NCBI GenBank assembly: GCA_016630955.3 | Contig: CM049985.1 | Span: 2,046,001-2,110,000 of the forward strand | Source: Didymella arachidicola | Lineage: Eukaryota; Ascomycota; Dothideomycetes; Pleosporales; Didymellaceae | Direction of reading: 5' to 3' | DNA length: 64,000 bases | Shown: positions 45,457 to 56,807 of the stretch, piece by piece | How the letters are laid out: the number at the start of each line of letters is the position of its first letter | Numbering within the stretch: position 1 is the stretch's first letter | Translations under genes and position numbers: made by a program | Notes under the pieces: generated by a model | Told to the model about the DNA's origin: nothing | The model's database searches: none | Seen by the model: only the letters and a program-made list of their open reading frames with translations

Positions 45457-46105
45457 ATGGTCAAAGTAGCTGTGACCCAGCACGAACCGGTTTGGTTCGA
45501 TCTTCAGACCACAGTGGACAAGACATGTCGTTTGATTGAAGAAGCGACCAGCAATGGGGCGGAGCTTGTTGATTCCCCTGAAGTATGTATCATGGGCTAT
45601 CCAGCGTCGATCTGGTGAGTTTCCATACTTTCGTTCAGGACGTGTCGAACCTCAAACATGCAATCCATATGCTTCAGATAGTATCATCGAACTCACAATC
45701 GCAGGGCACAACCTCTAGACCCACTTCTGGCAACCAAATCCATCAAAAATCCACTCCCTTACAACTCGAAAGAAATGCAACAGATCTGCGCGGCAGCACA
45801 GAAATCCAGCATCGCCGTAGTCCTCGGCTTCAGCGAGAACGACTACAACACCCTCCACATCGCACAATGCACCATATCTCCTTCCGGCGCCATCGTAATG
45901 AAGCGCCGTAAGTTCAAACCCACACACATGGAGCGAACCGTCTACGGTGACGCAGGCGGATCCAGCCTTAACAACGTGAAGGAAGTTGAAGGCGTGTAGA
46001 ATCGACGCACTGAGTTGTTGGGAACATATGCAGCCGCTGCTCAAGTACCACACCATCAGTCTGCACGAGCAAGCGCATGCACCAGCAGATTCAAGTGATT
46101 GCTAG
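45457..46105 (+). pseudogene. Nitrilase relic (frameshifted, C-terminally truncated)
   Basis: Exon 1 (45457-45614) encodes MVKVAVTQHEPVWFD and a GAELVDSPEVCIMGYPASIW stretch. It is joined through a normal 90-nt intron to 45705. From there the protein matches nitrilases: KEMQQICAAAQKSSIAVVLGFSE, and KRRKFKPTHMERTVYGDAGG with the catalytic Lys. The frame stops at 45997-45999. One frame over, the homology goes on as RIDALSCWEHMQPLLKYH with the catalytic Cys, before a second stop at 46103-46105. A single-base loss near 45996 explains this. The last third of a normal nitrilase (about 330-350 aa) is absent, and the Phe of the usual FPE around the catalytic Glu is Ser. Nitrilases hydrolyse nitriles to acids. 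A truncated product of about 150 aa could still be made, but without the nucleophile. Confidence 0.82.
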
Positions 46106-47113
46106 ACCCGTATTTAATCAAACTGTTCCGTGTATGAATGGCTTTGTCATAGCTGAATCTGTCTGCTGCGCGAGAGCGAGCTCGCACATGTGGGTCTTTA
46201 TGATGTTTGCAAGGCGTAATCATCTGCTACGAGCTGGTGACTGGTATTGATATTTCAGCAATTCGTCCCTGTTCACGGTAGGGACTCTAGGGAGTTGTGG
46301 CCAATATGCAACCCAAGTGCTGACATAGATTGATTACGGCTTTTGGACAATCAGAAATGCGAGGCTGTCAACATTGTGAACCAGTATCCCGCAAAGACTC
46401 TGCAGACTTCATCGATTTCGCAGCGCCTCTGCTCAGTTTTCGGTGAAGGTAGGTGGCTCCGGTAGCTGAGAGTGTGTAGTATGCCTCGCCCAGCCTTGCT
46501 ATGGAGAGCTTCAGGTATGGTTTCATTTGACGCTGGTCACATTGAACACAATGCTCATCTGTCCGGCTCCATTCCTAATGCTCGCTGTGAGAGCCTTGGC
46601 CAGCAATCTTGAGTGTGGGCCACTATTTTGATGTCTGCACGAGATGTAGTCTTCGACACTGGCCTCCAAACCCTGATTCGACAATCCAAACAGCTCACAG
46701 ATTGGGTCGATAGTGTTCCAGATCCGGGAGGTTTTCTTGGGGTGGGTGATCTTCGGCAATGTCGGCGCTGGACCCTAATTAGTGGACAGAAATTTCAGTC
46801 CTGCATACACTGGCCGATATCTCAACAACTGACAGCTCAAATTAGATCATTGTTGTTGCTATGCACAGTGCTTGTATTAAGGATCGTCAGTAGATTATCA
46901 ATGGGCAGACAGGCATAAGAAAAGAAACAAAAAACTGCTGGACAATTTGGGAATTGAACCTAACAAAAATATCACCCCTGCACACACTGGCCGATATTTC
47001 GACAACCAACAGCTCGAATTAGACTGTCATTTTTGTTATCTAACCACCTTCCATCGAAGATCATCAATGGGCTCGTGGCATAAAGAAAGCAGCAAGAAAC
47101 TGTAAAAAGCTGG
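46106..47113. other. Gene-free stretch with direct repeat
   Basis: About 1 kb between the nitrilase relic and the tRNA. The right half holds the two copies of a 177-bp-offset direct repeat described separately; the left half shows no gene. Confidence 0.55.
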
Positions 47114-47145
47114 TGGACAATCTGGGAATCGAACCCAGGACCTTT
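46801..47145. repeat. Diverged direct repeat (two copies, 177-bp offset) containing tRNA 3' half
   Basis: Copy A (46801 to about 46968) and copy B (46978 to about 47145) align from CTGCAYACACTGGCCGATAT through AACAGCTC/GACAGCTC and ATCAATGGGC to GGACAATYTGGGAATYGAACCYA. Copy B runs into the intact tRNA-Ala. Copy A stops being similar inside the tRNA (3' half only). Many differences are C/T or G/A transitions. This appears to be an old segmental duplication rather than a mobile element; I see no terminal inverted repeats. Confidence 0.8.
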
Positions 47146-47185
47146 CCCATGCTAAGGGAAAATTATACCACTAAACCAATTGCCC
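47114..47185 (-). tRNA. tRNA-Ala (anticodon AGC)
   Basis: On the minus strand the 72 nt fold as a cloverleaf. The acceptor pairs GGGCAAT with ATTGTCC (one G-T pair) plus discriminator A. The D-loop contains GGTTTAGTGGT. The anticodon stem is TTCCC/GGGAA with loop TTAGCAT, so the anticodon is AGC. The T arm is CCTGGGTTCGATTCCCAG. No intron is present. The bases directly after the discriminator happen to read CCA in the genome. A-box and B-box (GGTTCGATTCC) promoter elements are intact. Confidence 0.92.
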
Positions 47186-48634
47186 ATTACATTCTTTTAT
47201 GAATGAGATGTGTTTTGTAACACTAATAGTCCAGTTTGAACAATTGGTTGTTGAGAAAAGTGAGTTTTTGTGATTCGGGGGAGGATGGGAAAACCGCCTA
47301 GAATTGCAGACGGAAAATTCGGGAGACCAACAGAACTAATTCTAAGACCCTCGAGACGTGTTCCATTCAAGTTTCAGACTGATCGGTCTAGGGGCGCTGC
47401 CGTTGTACCGGACTGCATATTCTGGAGGGGGTAGTCTAGTGCTTTTATGAAAAGAGAACCGCAAAATTGATGAGTATTGTAGAAATACCTTGAACGTTTT
47501 TCCCCGCGAGTCCATCTTTTGGCGCTTCTTGAATACCTACCGGTGTCATCCTGGGCGTGCTGCCGATGTGGTTGAGGGCGGTTAAGTAAGTGTTGCTTTT
47601 TTACCATGTCAGACTGGCGGCAAACGCGATGCCACGAGTTTTTTTTTCTGGGGATCCTCACTAGAATCACGCAATAGATGCCTGGGGCTATTATCTGTCA
47701 AACTTTGGCTTCCTTTGTAAGGTTGTGGCGGTTGTGGTCGTGAATTGCGTACCGCGACATGAACGGCTCAGTGGCGCTCCATACAACCGAATGCTCGAAT
47801 GTCAACCTCGGAACATGGTCGCAATAAACACGATATCAAGTAATGAATTCCCATTGCCATCCTGCTACTCGTGCCTGCTATCCCTTCAAAGCAACACATG
47901 CGAACTACCCTGGTGCAGCCAATGTCGATATCTCTGCAGCACCAATTTTTGGACTGAAAATCTCACTTAAACCATACACCACTTCGTCAACATTACAGGC
48001 GCAATGACTATATTCATCCAGTGCTCATGCGGACGTTCCTTATATGTCATCTTACGAAAGCTTCGGCCGGTCGGCTTCGACTACTTTTCCAAAGAAGCCA
48101 GACACCACGTGCAGCAGGAACGGTTCGGTTGCACGTTCATCGAGCGAGGTTAGCTTGCTCGGTAGTCCGCGATCTGCGAGGCTGTCAAGCGTGAGTACTC
48201 AATTGGCATCTATGGACAGCAAGTTGTAAGCTAGCCAATGGCGTCGGATCAAGTCTACAGTTGCAGTACTATATAGCCTCAACTCTGTCCGAGAACTTGC
48301 GCGTGTTCTGCGACCTTCGCAGCATCTCCCATCTCAATGTTCTTGCCTCCACGGCCAGGCGCCTGGTTCGAGCCAAACGGCGGGGCTAGCGCCTTCCAGC
48401 CTAGCTCCCTTGCCGCACACCTGCCGCTGCGGGCGATATTTTCTCTGCTTGCCTGCTGCCCCTCGCTCTCACACAAACTCTCCACTTCGAATCAGATATC
48501 TCGAGTTTTTTCTCTTCGAACTTCCCCTTACCGCAAAGCATAACAGTGAGTTTGACCGTCTGCGTACGGAAAGCGCAAAATCGAATGCCTGGGTCAGTAC
48601 TGACATTCCTCAGGTTTTACGCACATCAAAAACA
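47186..48634. other. Gene-poor stretch upstream of the zinc-knuckle gene
   Basis: About 1.45 kb. A homopolymer T run lies near 47639-47648. The only candidate gene is a short Ser-rich ORF at 48044-48229, listed separately. The right end should hold the GIS2-type promoter and leader. Confidence 0.5.
48044..48229 (+). CDS. Possible short Ser-rich ORF, 61 aa
   Basis: ATG-started frame (MSSYESFGRSASTTF...) with a serine-rich, weakly basic composition (VARSSSEVSLLGSPRSARLS) like fungal disordered proteins. A second overlapping ATG frame from 48004 (MTIFIQCSCGRS) covers the same bases, so at least one is chance. No family is recognised. Confidence 0.22.
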   Translation: MSSYESFGRSASTTFPKKPDTTCSRNGSVARSSSEVSLLGSPRSARLSSVSTQLASMDSKL

Positions 48635-49450
48635 ATGGATTACCAAGCTCCTGCTCCTGCTGCCGGTGGCCGTGGCTGCTACAACTGTAAGACACCCGAA
48701 TATCGCCTTGAAATATACAAACTTGCCCCGTCCAAAACCGCCACCGCGCGATTGTGCCAGCGAACCTTCTCCGCAAAAGGCTCGAAGAACGCTCGATTCG
48801 CCGACGTTGGGGTAGCAGCAAGCCTCGACATGATTAAATCGAGATTTTCCACCCCAGTCTTTACCAATTCGCTGCTACACACTCGGCCATACGTCAATGC
48901 AGACAGCGAACAATAGGCTAACGAATTTCTAGGCGGTGACAACTCCCACCGCGCTGCCGAGTGCCCCACCAAGGGTACCCCAACCTGCTACAACTGCGGC
49001 GAGAAGGGCCACGTTAGCCGCGAGTGCACCTCTCCCCAGGCCGAGAAGACCTGCTACCGCTGCGGTGGTACCGGCCACATCAGCCGTGAGTGCACCCAGG
49101 CTGGTGGTGCTCCCGGCGGTCGCACTGGCGGCCAGGAGTGCTACAAGTGCGGTCAGCAGGGTCACATCGCCCGCAACTGCTCCCAGGGCGGTGGCTCGTA
49201 CGGTGGCGGCTACGGCGGCCGTGGCGGCTTCGGCGGTGCCCAGGGCGGATACGGTGGTGCTCGCCAGACCACCTGCTACTCCTGCGGCGGTTTCGGCCAC
49301 ATGAGCCGTGACTGCACCCAGGGCCAGAAGTGCTACAACTGCGGCGAGGTCGGTCACCTGTCCCGCGACTGCCCCCAGGAGACCTCCTCTGAGCGCGTCT
49401 GCTACCGCTGCAAGCAGCCCGGCCACGTTCAGTCCGCCTGCCCCAACTAA
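48635..49450 (+). CDS. GIS2: CCHC zinc-knuckle nucleic-acid binding protein (GIS2/Byr3/CNBP type)
   Basis: Two exons (48635-48686, 48933-49450) give 189 aa. It binds single-stranded RNA/DNA; yeast Gis2 associates with mRNAs and translation factors and enters stress granules. Seven CX2CX4HX4C knuckles are present. The first, CYNCGDNSHRAAEC, is split by the 246-nt intron between its two cysteines. Others include CYNCGEKGHVSREC, CYKCGQQGHIARNC and CYNCGEVGHLSRDC. A Gly/Tyr/Arg-rich spacer (GGGSYGGGYGGRGGFGG) sits between knuckles four and five, as in fungal and animal CNBP. The intron is longer than most in the window, with a GCTAAC branch site near its 3' end. The start ATGGATTACC is preceded by AACA, a good fungal context. 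The high GC in this exon opens a false 213-codon frame on the other strand. Confidence 0.93.
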
Positions 49451-50242
49451 GCGTCTCGACTGAGCTTTGTCGATTACCTCGATCTGGAGTGAGCTTTGAT
49501 GCAGCTGATCGCGACATGTGCGATGCGGCTGGCATGTTCGATTGTTAGAGATTCCACCGCCATGATTCACGAGTCATCGACACGATTACGATTTCCTTCT
49601 CTGTACATTTTCTCATTCTGCGGCTGGCTGCCGTTTTTCGACGCTTACACGAAAAGCATATCATCGCCCGGCATGATTGGACTTGGCTCTTTTTCGCATT
49701 TGACCGAACTTCAAGAGGGTTGGTTACGGAAAAGTCTTGATTCAGGAAGATTTTGCATTCGGTGGATACAATGTGGGTGGAAAGGAGAGCGGTATCTTCG
49801 ACAGACAGCAAGGAATGGGAGTAGTGATGGTCCCGCGAACGAATACGACTATGAGAAAGGAGGTTGCTGCTGTTCAGTTCGTGTCTCTGAGGCTTTGGCG
49901 ATTGTTAGAGTCAATAGGATTCATCGGCTGAATGGTAAACAGACCTTGCTACGTTCATCTCCAAGGGGTGTCCCAACAACTTCTATGCCCACCTGTGCTG
50001 TGACTATGAGTCGACGCTCGACCGATGTGCAATGTCAGTCCTGATGATATATGGCTTCTTCACGTCTCGTTACATTATCTCGATGCCTCGAAAGTTGTCT
50101 GCGATGACTTGGCACACTAGTCTGCTTTCATCTCTCCCGCGCGCATCCAAACAAACGGCCAACACCCTCGACCCCACAACACCCACCACGCGTCACGCAG
50201 AGCAGCAAGGCGCGCCTGATCTCCTTTAACGTAGTCAATAAT
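49451..50242. other. Intergenic between tandem plus-strand genes
   Basis: About 790 bp; several short frames, none convincing. It should contain the GIS2-type 3' UTR and the CENP-C promoter. Confidence 0.5.
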
Positions 50243-52455
50243 ATGGCACCCCAAAGGAAGCGCGACAACCGCGAGAATGCGTTCTTTAACGTCGGAGTAC
50301 AGGGAAGGTAAATAAACAAACACCGCACATGTATATGGGCGCGACTGACAACTTGCGCAGAAAGACTGGTATCACTCTCGAAGAACGAGCGCGCGATGAA
50401 CACGGTATCGAAGCAATCTCCGGCATCTTCTCGTCGCCAGCGAAATCACCACCGAAGCGCGGAAGCGAACTGACAGGATCAGAGTCAATGGATATACAAG
50501 AGAGTACGTAGACCAGTGCGAATCGACTTGCGCGCAACCTTTGGCAACCACAACTAGCATAGGCTGATCTATCATCTTACAGGCTCCATACCAGCCATCA
50601 CTACCTCTACTGCAATTTTGCGCAATGATCGCACTCGACTGCCTCCACCGAAATCGCGATCGCCCATGAAAACTGCCCTCGGGTCTTCTCCGCGCCGGCA
50701 GTCATCCATGGCACCCCGCGGCAGCTCGTCCGGCTTTTCGAGTCCCATTCGCGCGACTTCACATCCTGCTGTAGTCAGAAGGCTCGATTTCGAAGAGGAG
50801 GAGGACGAAAGCCTGCAGGAGACACCTGCGCTAAGTGGCTCAGGGCAGCGCCGCGGAAAGCGCAACGACGTCTACACTTTAGAGCGCTCGCCGAGTCGCC
50901 CGCATAGCGCCATCATGGAGGAGAGCGAATTACAGGAGCAGATTACGGCAAATAATGACGAGGACGATGAGCTGCCAGTTGTGACCGAGGTTGAACAAAG
51001 CTTTCTTGCGCAAATTGGAGATGACACAGTCACGGGCGCCGATGCAGTAGAATCGTTCCTGGAAGGCGAGACTCAGGAGGATACTCAAATTGAAGAGGAA
51101 GAGGTCTTATCCGAACCATCGAAGGAGCCAACGAAAAGGGTCAGGAAGCGCAAGAGCGACCAGGCAACGGCTGTTGAGGAGAGTCCAAATCCAACAAAGG
51201 CACGCAAACGTGGGCCAGCGGCAGCAGTGCAGGTACCAGAACCAGCGAAGAAAGGCAGGAAGGCTGCGCCTCCGCCTGTTGCTCCCGCGCGTCGATCAAA
51301 GCGCGTGTCTGATATTACTGAACAAGAAGCCAGCGTTCTCGAATCGTCCGCCGTCGACGAGCCTGTTGCTGAGGCTTCTGAGACTGTGGAGGAAGCGCCA
51401 GTAGCACCAATACGTCGTGGGCGGCCGAAGAAGGTTGAAAAGGATGCTGAGGGAGAAGCTCCAACGAAGACAACAAAGAAGTCAGGTGCGACGGATGCGG
51501 CTAGAAAGAAGTCAGAGCCAGAGTTCAAGAAGCCTGGGAGGCCAGCTGCTAAGCCAAAGGAGAAGGCAGCACCAAAGGGCAAGGAGAATGTGAAGAACGC
51601 AATCGCAGTTGCAAGGGACGATGCTGGGCGGCCCGTGGACGCGTATGGCAATCCCCTTAGCAAGGCGGATATCGAGCAGATGTCAACAGCGTCAGTAGGA
51701 TCACGATACGGTCGAGGGCGCCACCTGTCCGTCTTCCGTGAAATGGACCCTGAGGCTATCGCGCGTATCGGACGAACTGGCAGGCATCGTGTTGCACCCA
51801 TCGATTTCTGGAAGAACGACCGAATCAATTACAACCCAGATGGCAGTATGCAAACCATAGTTAAAGCCCCATCGCCTGAGCCCATACAAAGAACTTCGAC
51901 CTACTACAGGAAGGGCAAGAAGAAGGGTTCAGCAGTCGTTGAAGAGGAACAACTAGAACTCGATCCTTGGGAAGAAGACGATGGCTTCTTTACTGGCAAC
52001 TACAAAGATTTTGATCCGGCCAATGAATTCACGTCGCCCGGGCTCGTCGAAGGCGTTATCGCCTGGTCTGACAAGGGTATCAAGCCTGAGCCTGTTGGTG
52101 ATGGTTCCTTCCAGTACGCCAGGATAGGCGGCAGCGGCCCGGCGGGCTTCTTCAATTGGGGCATGATTGAACTCCGCGTCGATCAGATGAAGCGCTCCAA
52201 GAATTCGCGCAAAATGCACATGGTCTTCAACGTCCAATTTGGTGTCCTTGAGGTAAGGGTGCATGAAAACGAGTTTACTGTGCACAAGGGTGGGATATGG
52301 CAGGTTCCAAGAGGTGAGTGCCGAGTATTAAGGATTTGATCGGGAATCGAGGCTGACTCGTCGCAGGTAACACATACAGCATCAAAAATGTCGGCAGCAC
52401 GACGGCAAATATCTTCTTCGCGCAAGCTCGCGAGTCCTTTGCGGACGAGGAGTAG
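50243..52455 (+). CDS. MIF2: Inner kinetochore protein CENP-C (Mif2/Cnp3)
   Basis: Four exons (50243-50307, 50361-50503, 50583-52313, 52367-52455) give 675 aa. CENP-C binds the CENP-A nucleosome and recruits the Mis12 complex, marking centromeres. The N-terminus, MAPQRKRDNRENAFFNVGVQGRK TGI, resembles the Mis12-binding start of fungal homologues. The middle is acidic and then very Lys/Ala/Pro-rich, with AT-hook-like RRGRPKK and FKKPGRPAAKPK. The CENP-C signature lies at about residues 460-485 (GRTGRHRVAPIDFWKNDRI; the R..R....P..FW pattern that contacts CENP-A and H2A/H2B). The last 110 residues form the cupin-like dimer domain. It contains SRKMHMVFNVQFGVLEVRV and ends, after the final intron, in GNTYSIKNVGSTTANIFFAQAR. 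All three introns are needed to keep that frame. Confidence 0.94.
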
Positions 52456-55400
52456 ACCTTGATACGGAAGTGTCCGACACACGGCATTCAACATCACTCC
52501 GCGAGAAGCTTTTTGCAGTTGCATGGCACGGTTTTGCCCGCTCAAGATATACACATCCGAACGAGACTGTTAGCTCTGTACCGTGTGTGCTATCTGCTCG
52601 ATTGAATGAGATCCTCTGACCTGCCTCCACGCTCATCTGCATGTTTTTGCATCATACCTTCTGCGCCTTGATCTTCACCGCTCTCACTGCCCGTCAGAAT
52701 TTTATCTAGGAACGGGGATATCAGCGGCGACTTGGAACGATGTTGGCACCTGGTGTCGTATACCTCTGCAGCTGAGTCGAAGCCATCGATGTCACCTCCG
52801 CAGCAGGCATCGCAGGCAGAGAATCCGCGACACGGACACGACATGAAGCAGCTAGGCTGCTGCAGAGCAGAAGCGGGATATGCGTTGTTCGCTGCTGTGC
52901 TACGCGTGAGGAGAACAGCGCACTCAGATAGAGACGGAGGTGGATGAAGGCGCACTTCATCCTGATGCTGGCAACGCTGAGGACGCCCGATGACTTGGAC
53001 TCAGCTGCAACTTAATGCCTTCGCGGCTAGTCTGCACTGATCTGTGTCGAGCTAACATTGATTGCGTATTGGCTTTGGGCATGTTGGACTACTACAACGA
53101 GGGCTGCTTTGCGAGCCCAAGAAACGATAGCTCGCCTCAGGCGTTCATGCATGATTCTTACCAGGCAGTAGAGCAGTAGTCGCGTGGCACAACATCTTGC
53201 GTACCGCTGACAGCGCCAACGCTTCGCATATGTCGTGTCTCATCGCAATCTCTGCGTCACGAACGCCGTGTCACCACATCACATTGCGGAAGCGGGAATG
53301 CCCATCGTTGGTGTGTTGCACGAGGCTGCAGATGCATGCGCACTTCCATTGCTGGCGTCTGGGGGGCCTGAGATCCAGGGCTGGGTGCTGGAAACGTGTG
53401 GCACAGAAGCTGAGTGGCTGGGTAACCGTGCTGCATTGCACCTGCATGTTAGCTGCTGTGGCGCCGAGGCTGAAAGCAAACGTTGCACGAACGCTTCTGG
53501 GGTCCTGTGACTCCTGTCGCGCGAGTACAGCATGCTATTATTGTCAGTGCAAAGACTAAACTTCTGCAGCACTCCGCCTGCTCCGCTCAAGTGCAGACGA
53601 GTTCTGAGCGGTGTAAAGCGGTGTAGGTGCCAGCGGTTCGACACAGAAGTCGTCCGGTGAAAACGAAGACTACAGCTGTCCCGAACGCCTTTGAGGTTTA
53701 AGGGCTTCGGTAGGGCGTTTTGCACACCAAAGCGAGTGTTGTATTTTTCGGCGTACTGAGAAGAGGCCCGGAGCGAGGCCTGCGCGATCTGGAGCTGGTG
53801 GGCTGTTGTGGGCTCGAGGCGGTTGGGTGGCGAGATTCACGAGAGGCGGTCTGTGGTGGTTAGGTAGCGGTGTGTTCAGGCGAATCATCACCGAATAGAT
53901 GCTTCGAAGATGTGCAATCTTGACACATGGTTTGCCACACGGCTACGACTGTTTGCGCTTCAGAGATACATGTCGCGTCTGCCCAACTTATTCAAGGTGA
54001 GGACTTCGATTGAGGGCCATGTTCAGATTGTGTGAACACTCGTTCTCACGTGCACAGATACCTGAACGGGTGGCATCATCTTACCATTACCAGAGCAAGC
54101 GTGAACCTTCACAGCACCTGCATGAGTTTGCTGTAGAATCTGCGCTCTAACACCGCCCTCTCCACAAGTCTTTCCATCTATATGCGTTCGCCGACCGCGG
54201 ACAATATTCAGTTGGTCAGCTGTTCTGCACAAAATCCAGAACTGCAAAACATACGGTGACGATCTCCATACGTACCGGAATATGCTCAATTCCTTTTGCA
54301 CATCGCGTTTGGACTTATTTCGTCTAGCGGCAGTATGTTCCAAGCGTCACGAACGGCGGTCAGCCGAGTCATTTAAAGAACGACGGACTGAGTTTCAGTG
54401 GGTTTAGCGGACTTTAGTACGAACCGAGTGCTGCGATCCACCGAACGCATCATCGCCGCGTGGTATCTTTGCTGGAGCTCCACGGGGTGGATACGGATGT
54501 TACAAGATTTCATGCTGAATGTGCCGTTTCCTGTGACTACCGGTATGAAGTTGCGTGATCTCGAAGATCTTGACCGAGTTGTTTGCCAATACCGACTCAG
54601 CAGTATACCTGGGGTCGGACCCCATGACATCCGCTTCGAGGGTCGCGTTCGTCGGTGACTATGGTGAGTTATTGATTACGACAGCATATTCGTCTCTTCT
54701 CAGTCTGGTCGAAAGTTGAAGATGAACAGCTGCAAGCGAGCCGCTTACGAGCCAGCGGCGTTGAACTCGTAATTCTTGAGCTCGCAGCCATGTGAACACC
54801 TAGATCGCTCAATCGAGCCGCGTAAGAGCGACCACAATCGCGCTTTATGCTTGCTCGTTTCCTCGTTCGCGAATGTGAAGGCGAGCCGCTGCTTCCTCGT
54901 CGTACCGGCGCACGTGCTTTCTCATTTCGTTCCAGCAGACGGCGACCGAATGCTCATGGAATGTTTCTGAGCTTCTACTACGTTACTAGTCCGGTGTTAG
55001 AGCTTGTTTGGGCAGGTAGGTGTCTAAAAGGGTGAAAGGGTTGCATCGTGATCCACTTTTCCACATTATCAGGGATGGATGGTTGTAGGCTTGTGGTGTG
55101 TGCCCAGACAACGGCGATGTTTTCCCCGAGGCAGCGATCCCGGCAGATCAAGCAGAGGACATGTCAGGGCGAACAGGTCCCGGGTACCTAGATGACGCTG
55201 GACATGGTGGCCTGGTAGAGGCCATGGGCCAGACATCATGATTCACGTTGGCGAACAGGTGGTGCATAGGAACACTCTCTCGAAGTCGGTCGATCGCCGG
55301 CGGCTGACCATGCAGGGCTGACATGTTTGAACATGTTCGCAGCAATGCGCCCCCGGAAACAGGATGCAACTCGGACAAAAAGGCCCGGTAGCGACTCATT

Positions 55401-56807
55401 CGTGTCAGGCGTCGCCAGTTTTTCTTTTGGCCCTGCCAGAATCAGCATGAGAGTCAATGCCGAACTTTTGCCAGGCGAGCACCCGTTCGCTGCCCTGAAG
55501 AATGACAGGCGAGTCACAAAAGGAGTTTTCTCAAATACAACAAGCGGCCAATATCAATCAGAGCAAGGTGTTACTATGTAAGAGAGAGAAGTCGCAGCAG
55601 GGATCATCCCGAACAATCTTTAACGCCATAGTTACAGCCTTACGGCCTGACGTTTGAAGTATTTTCTCGAAGGTGTGCTGGAATGTTCTGATCGTCGCAC
55701 CATGGTATCGATAAGACCGGGCTGCGAACGCCTAAGATCCAGCTAATTTCCTTTGCGCGGGGCTAGGCGACGACACGAACCGGTCTGCGCTGTCATGTTT
55801 GCATGCGGAAATGGCCAAAGGACGATGAACGGTAACCGAGTTCATGCAGACCCGCACGTGAGTGAGTCAAAGACGGCAGAATGTGAAGCGTGTGGCTGTG
55901 CGAACAGCTCATCAACCGCACCTCAGCGTAATTCAGCTGTAAGGAGTGACAGCACGACTTGCAGATAGCCACGTCGTCGTTCTTGACCGACAAACTGCAA
56001 GCCTCGCCTTAATACGTCATCACTAGCGATGATCTGGGGTAAAGAAAGCTTCCGAGCGAGTCGCAGAAGAACCCGTTGTACACCGCCACGAGCCCAAACA
56101 TGGGAATGCTTGCTCGGGCATCAAAGTTGTAAGTCTGGGAGGTCGGTAGAGGGGGACTGTGTTCGGAGATGAAGGAAGATGGTATTCTATGCTCGTGTCT
56201 ATGCGCTGGCGCAGCGCGATGCAATGACGCGGAGATGCCTTGCAATGCTGAAAAGAAAACCGACAGGCTGATGCTTGGTTGAAAGTACAATGCAGAAATC
56301 CTCGCCACGCTATGCCGTAATCATTCGTGAGAAGTGCTGATTAAATCGAGTCGTGGAATGAGACGTTCCTTGAATGCATGGCCGACACGACTGATCGTAA
56401 CCGCCAAATATATGTTTAAACATGCAAGAACAAGCAAATGATGACGCTGACCCAAAGAATGCCCAACGCTACAATGTTTGAAACGAAATAGTGTAAAATG
56501 AAAGGAGCATCGAAGCAAAAAAGAACCTGACCCACGCTAAATGCCACAATCGTTGCTGATCAAGAACGTTTGTGTGAAACCGTCTTGACCCATCTATGTT
56601 CCCATAATCTTGTTTTCGTTTCGATATGTGTATGGCGATGTTCTGAGACGTCAGAACTCATTGTAGACAACCTGCAGGCAAACCATAACACCAACTCTAG
56701 TCGGTGCCAGCCCGCACATGTATACGTAAAATGATGTTGAGTGTTAGACTTTGCAAAGCTTGACCCATGATATTTTTCTGCCAATGTGAGGAAGGTGGTC
56801 GTGAGCT
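52456..56807. other. Gene-poor stretch of 4.35 kb
   Basis: By far the longest stretch without a supported gene. All frames are short (up to about 150 codons), overlap on both strands and have Cys/His/Arg-rich compositions typical of noise. I see no transposase, reverse transcriptase, integrase, long terminal repeat or tRNA. Base composition is not obviously AT-rich, so this does not look like a strongly RIP-mutated repeat. It must contain the CENP-C 3' end and, at the right, the Myb gene 3' end. Confidence 0.5.

Noticed and set aside
46613..46918. 101-codon plus frame next to the tRNA duplication
   Set aside because: It runs into the diverged repeat copy, lacks family features and starts with a non-ATG codon context; chance.
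48929..49570. 213-codon minus frame opposite the zinc-knuckle gene, rich in Ala/Gly/Val/Leu
   Set aside because: Results from the repetitive Cys/Gly codons of the GIS2-type gene read in reverse.
53197..53725. Overlapping 120- to 148-codon frames on both strands
   Set aside because: Cys/His/Arg/Ser-rich composition without domains and mutual overlap; typical random frames.
52456..56807. Search by eye for transposable-element remains (reverse transcriptase, transposase, LTRs)
   Set aside because: No frame with such motifs and no obvious long direct or inverted repeats.
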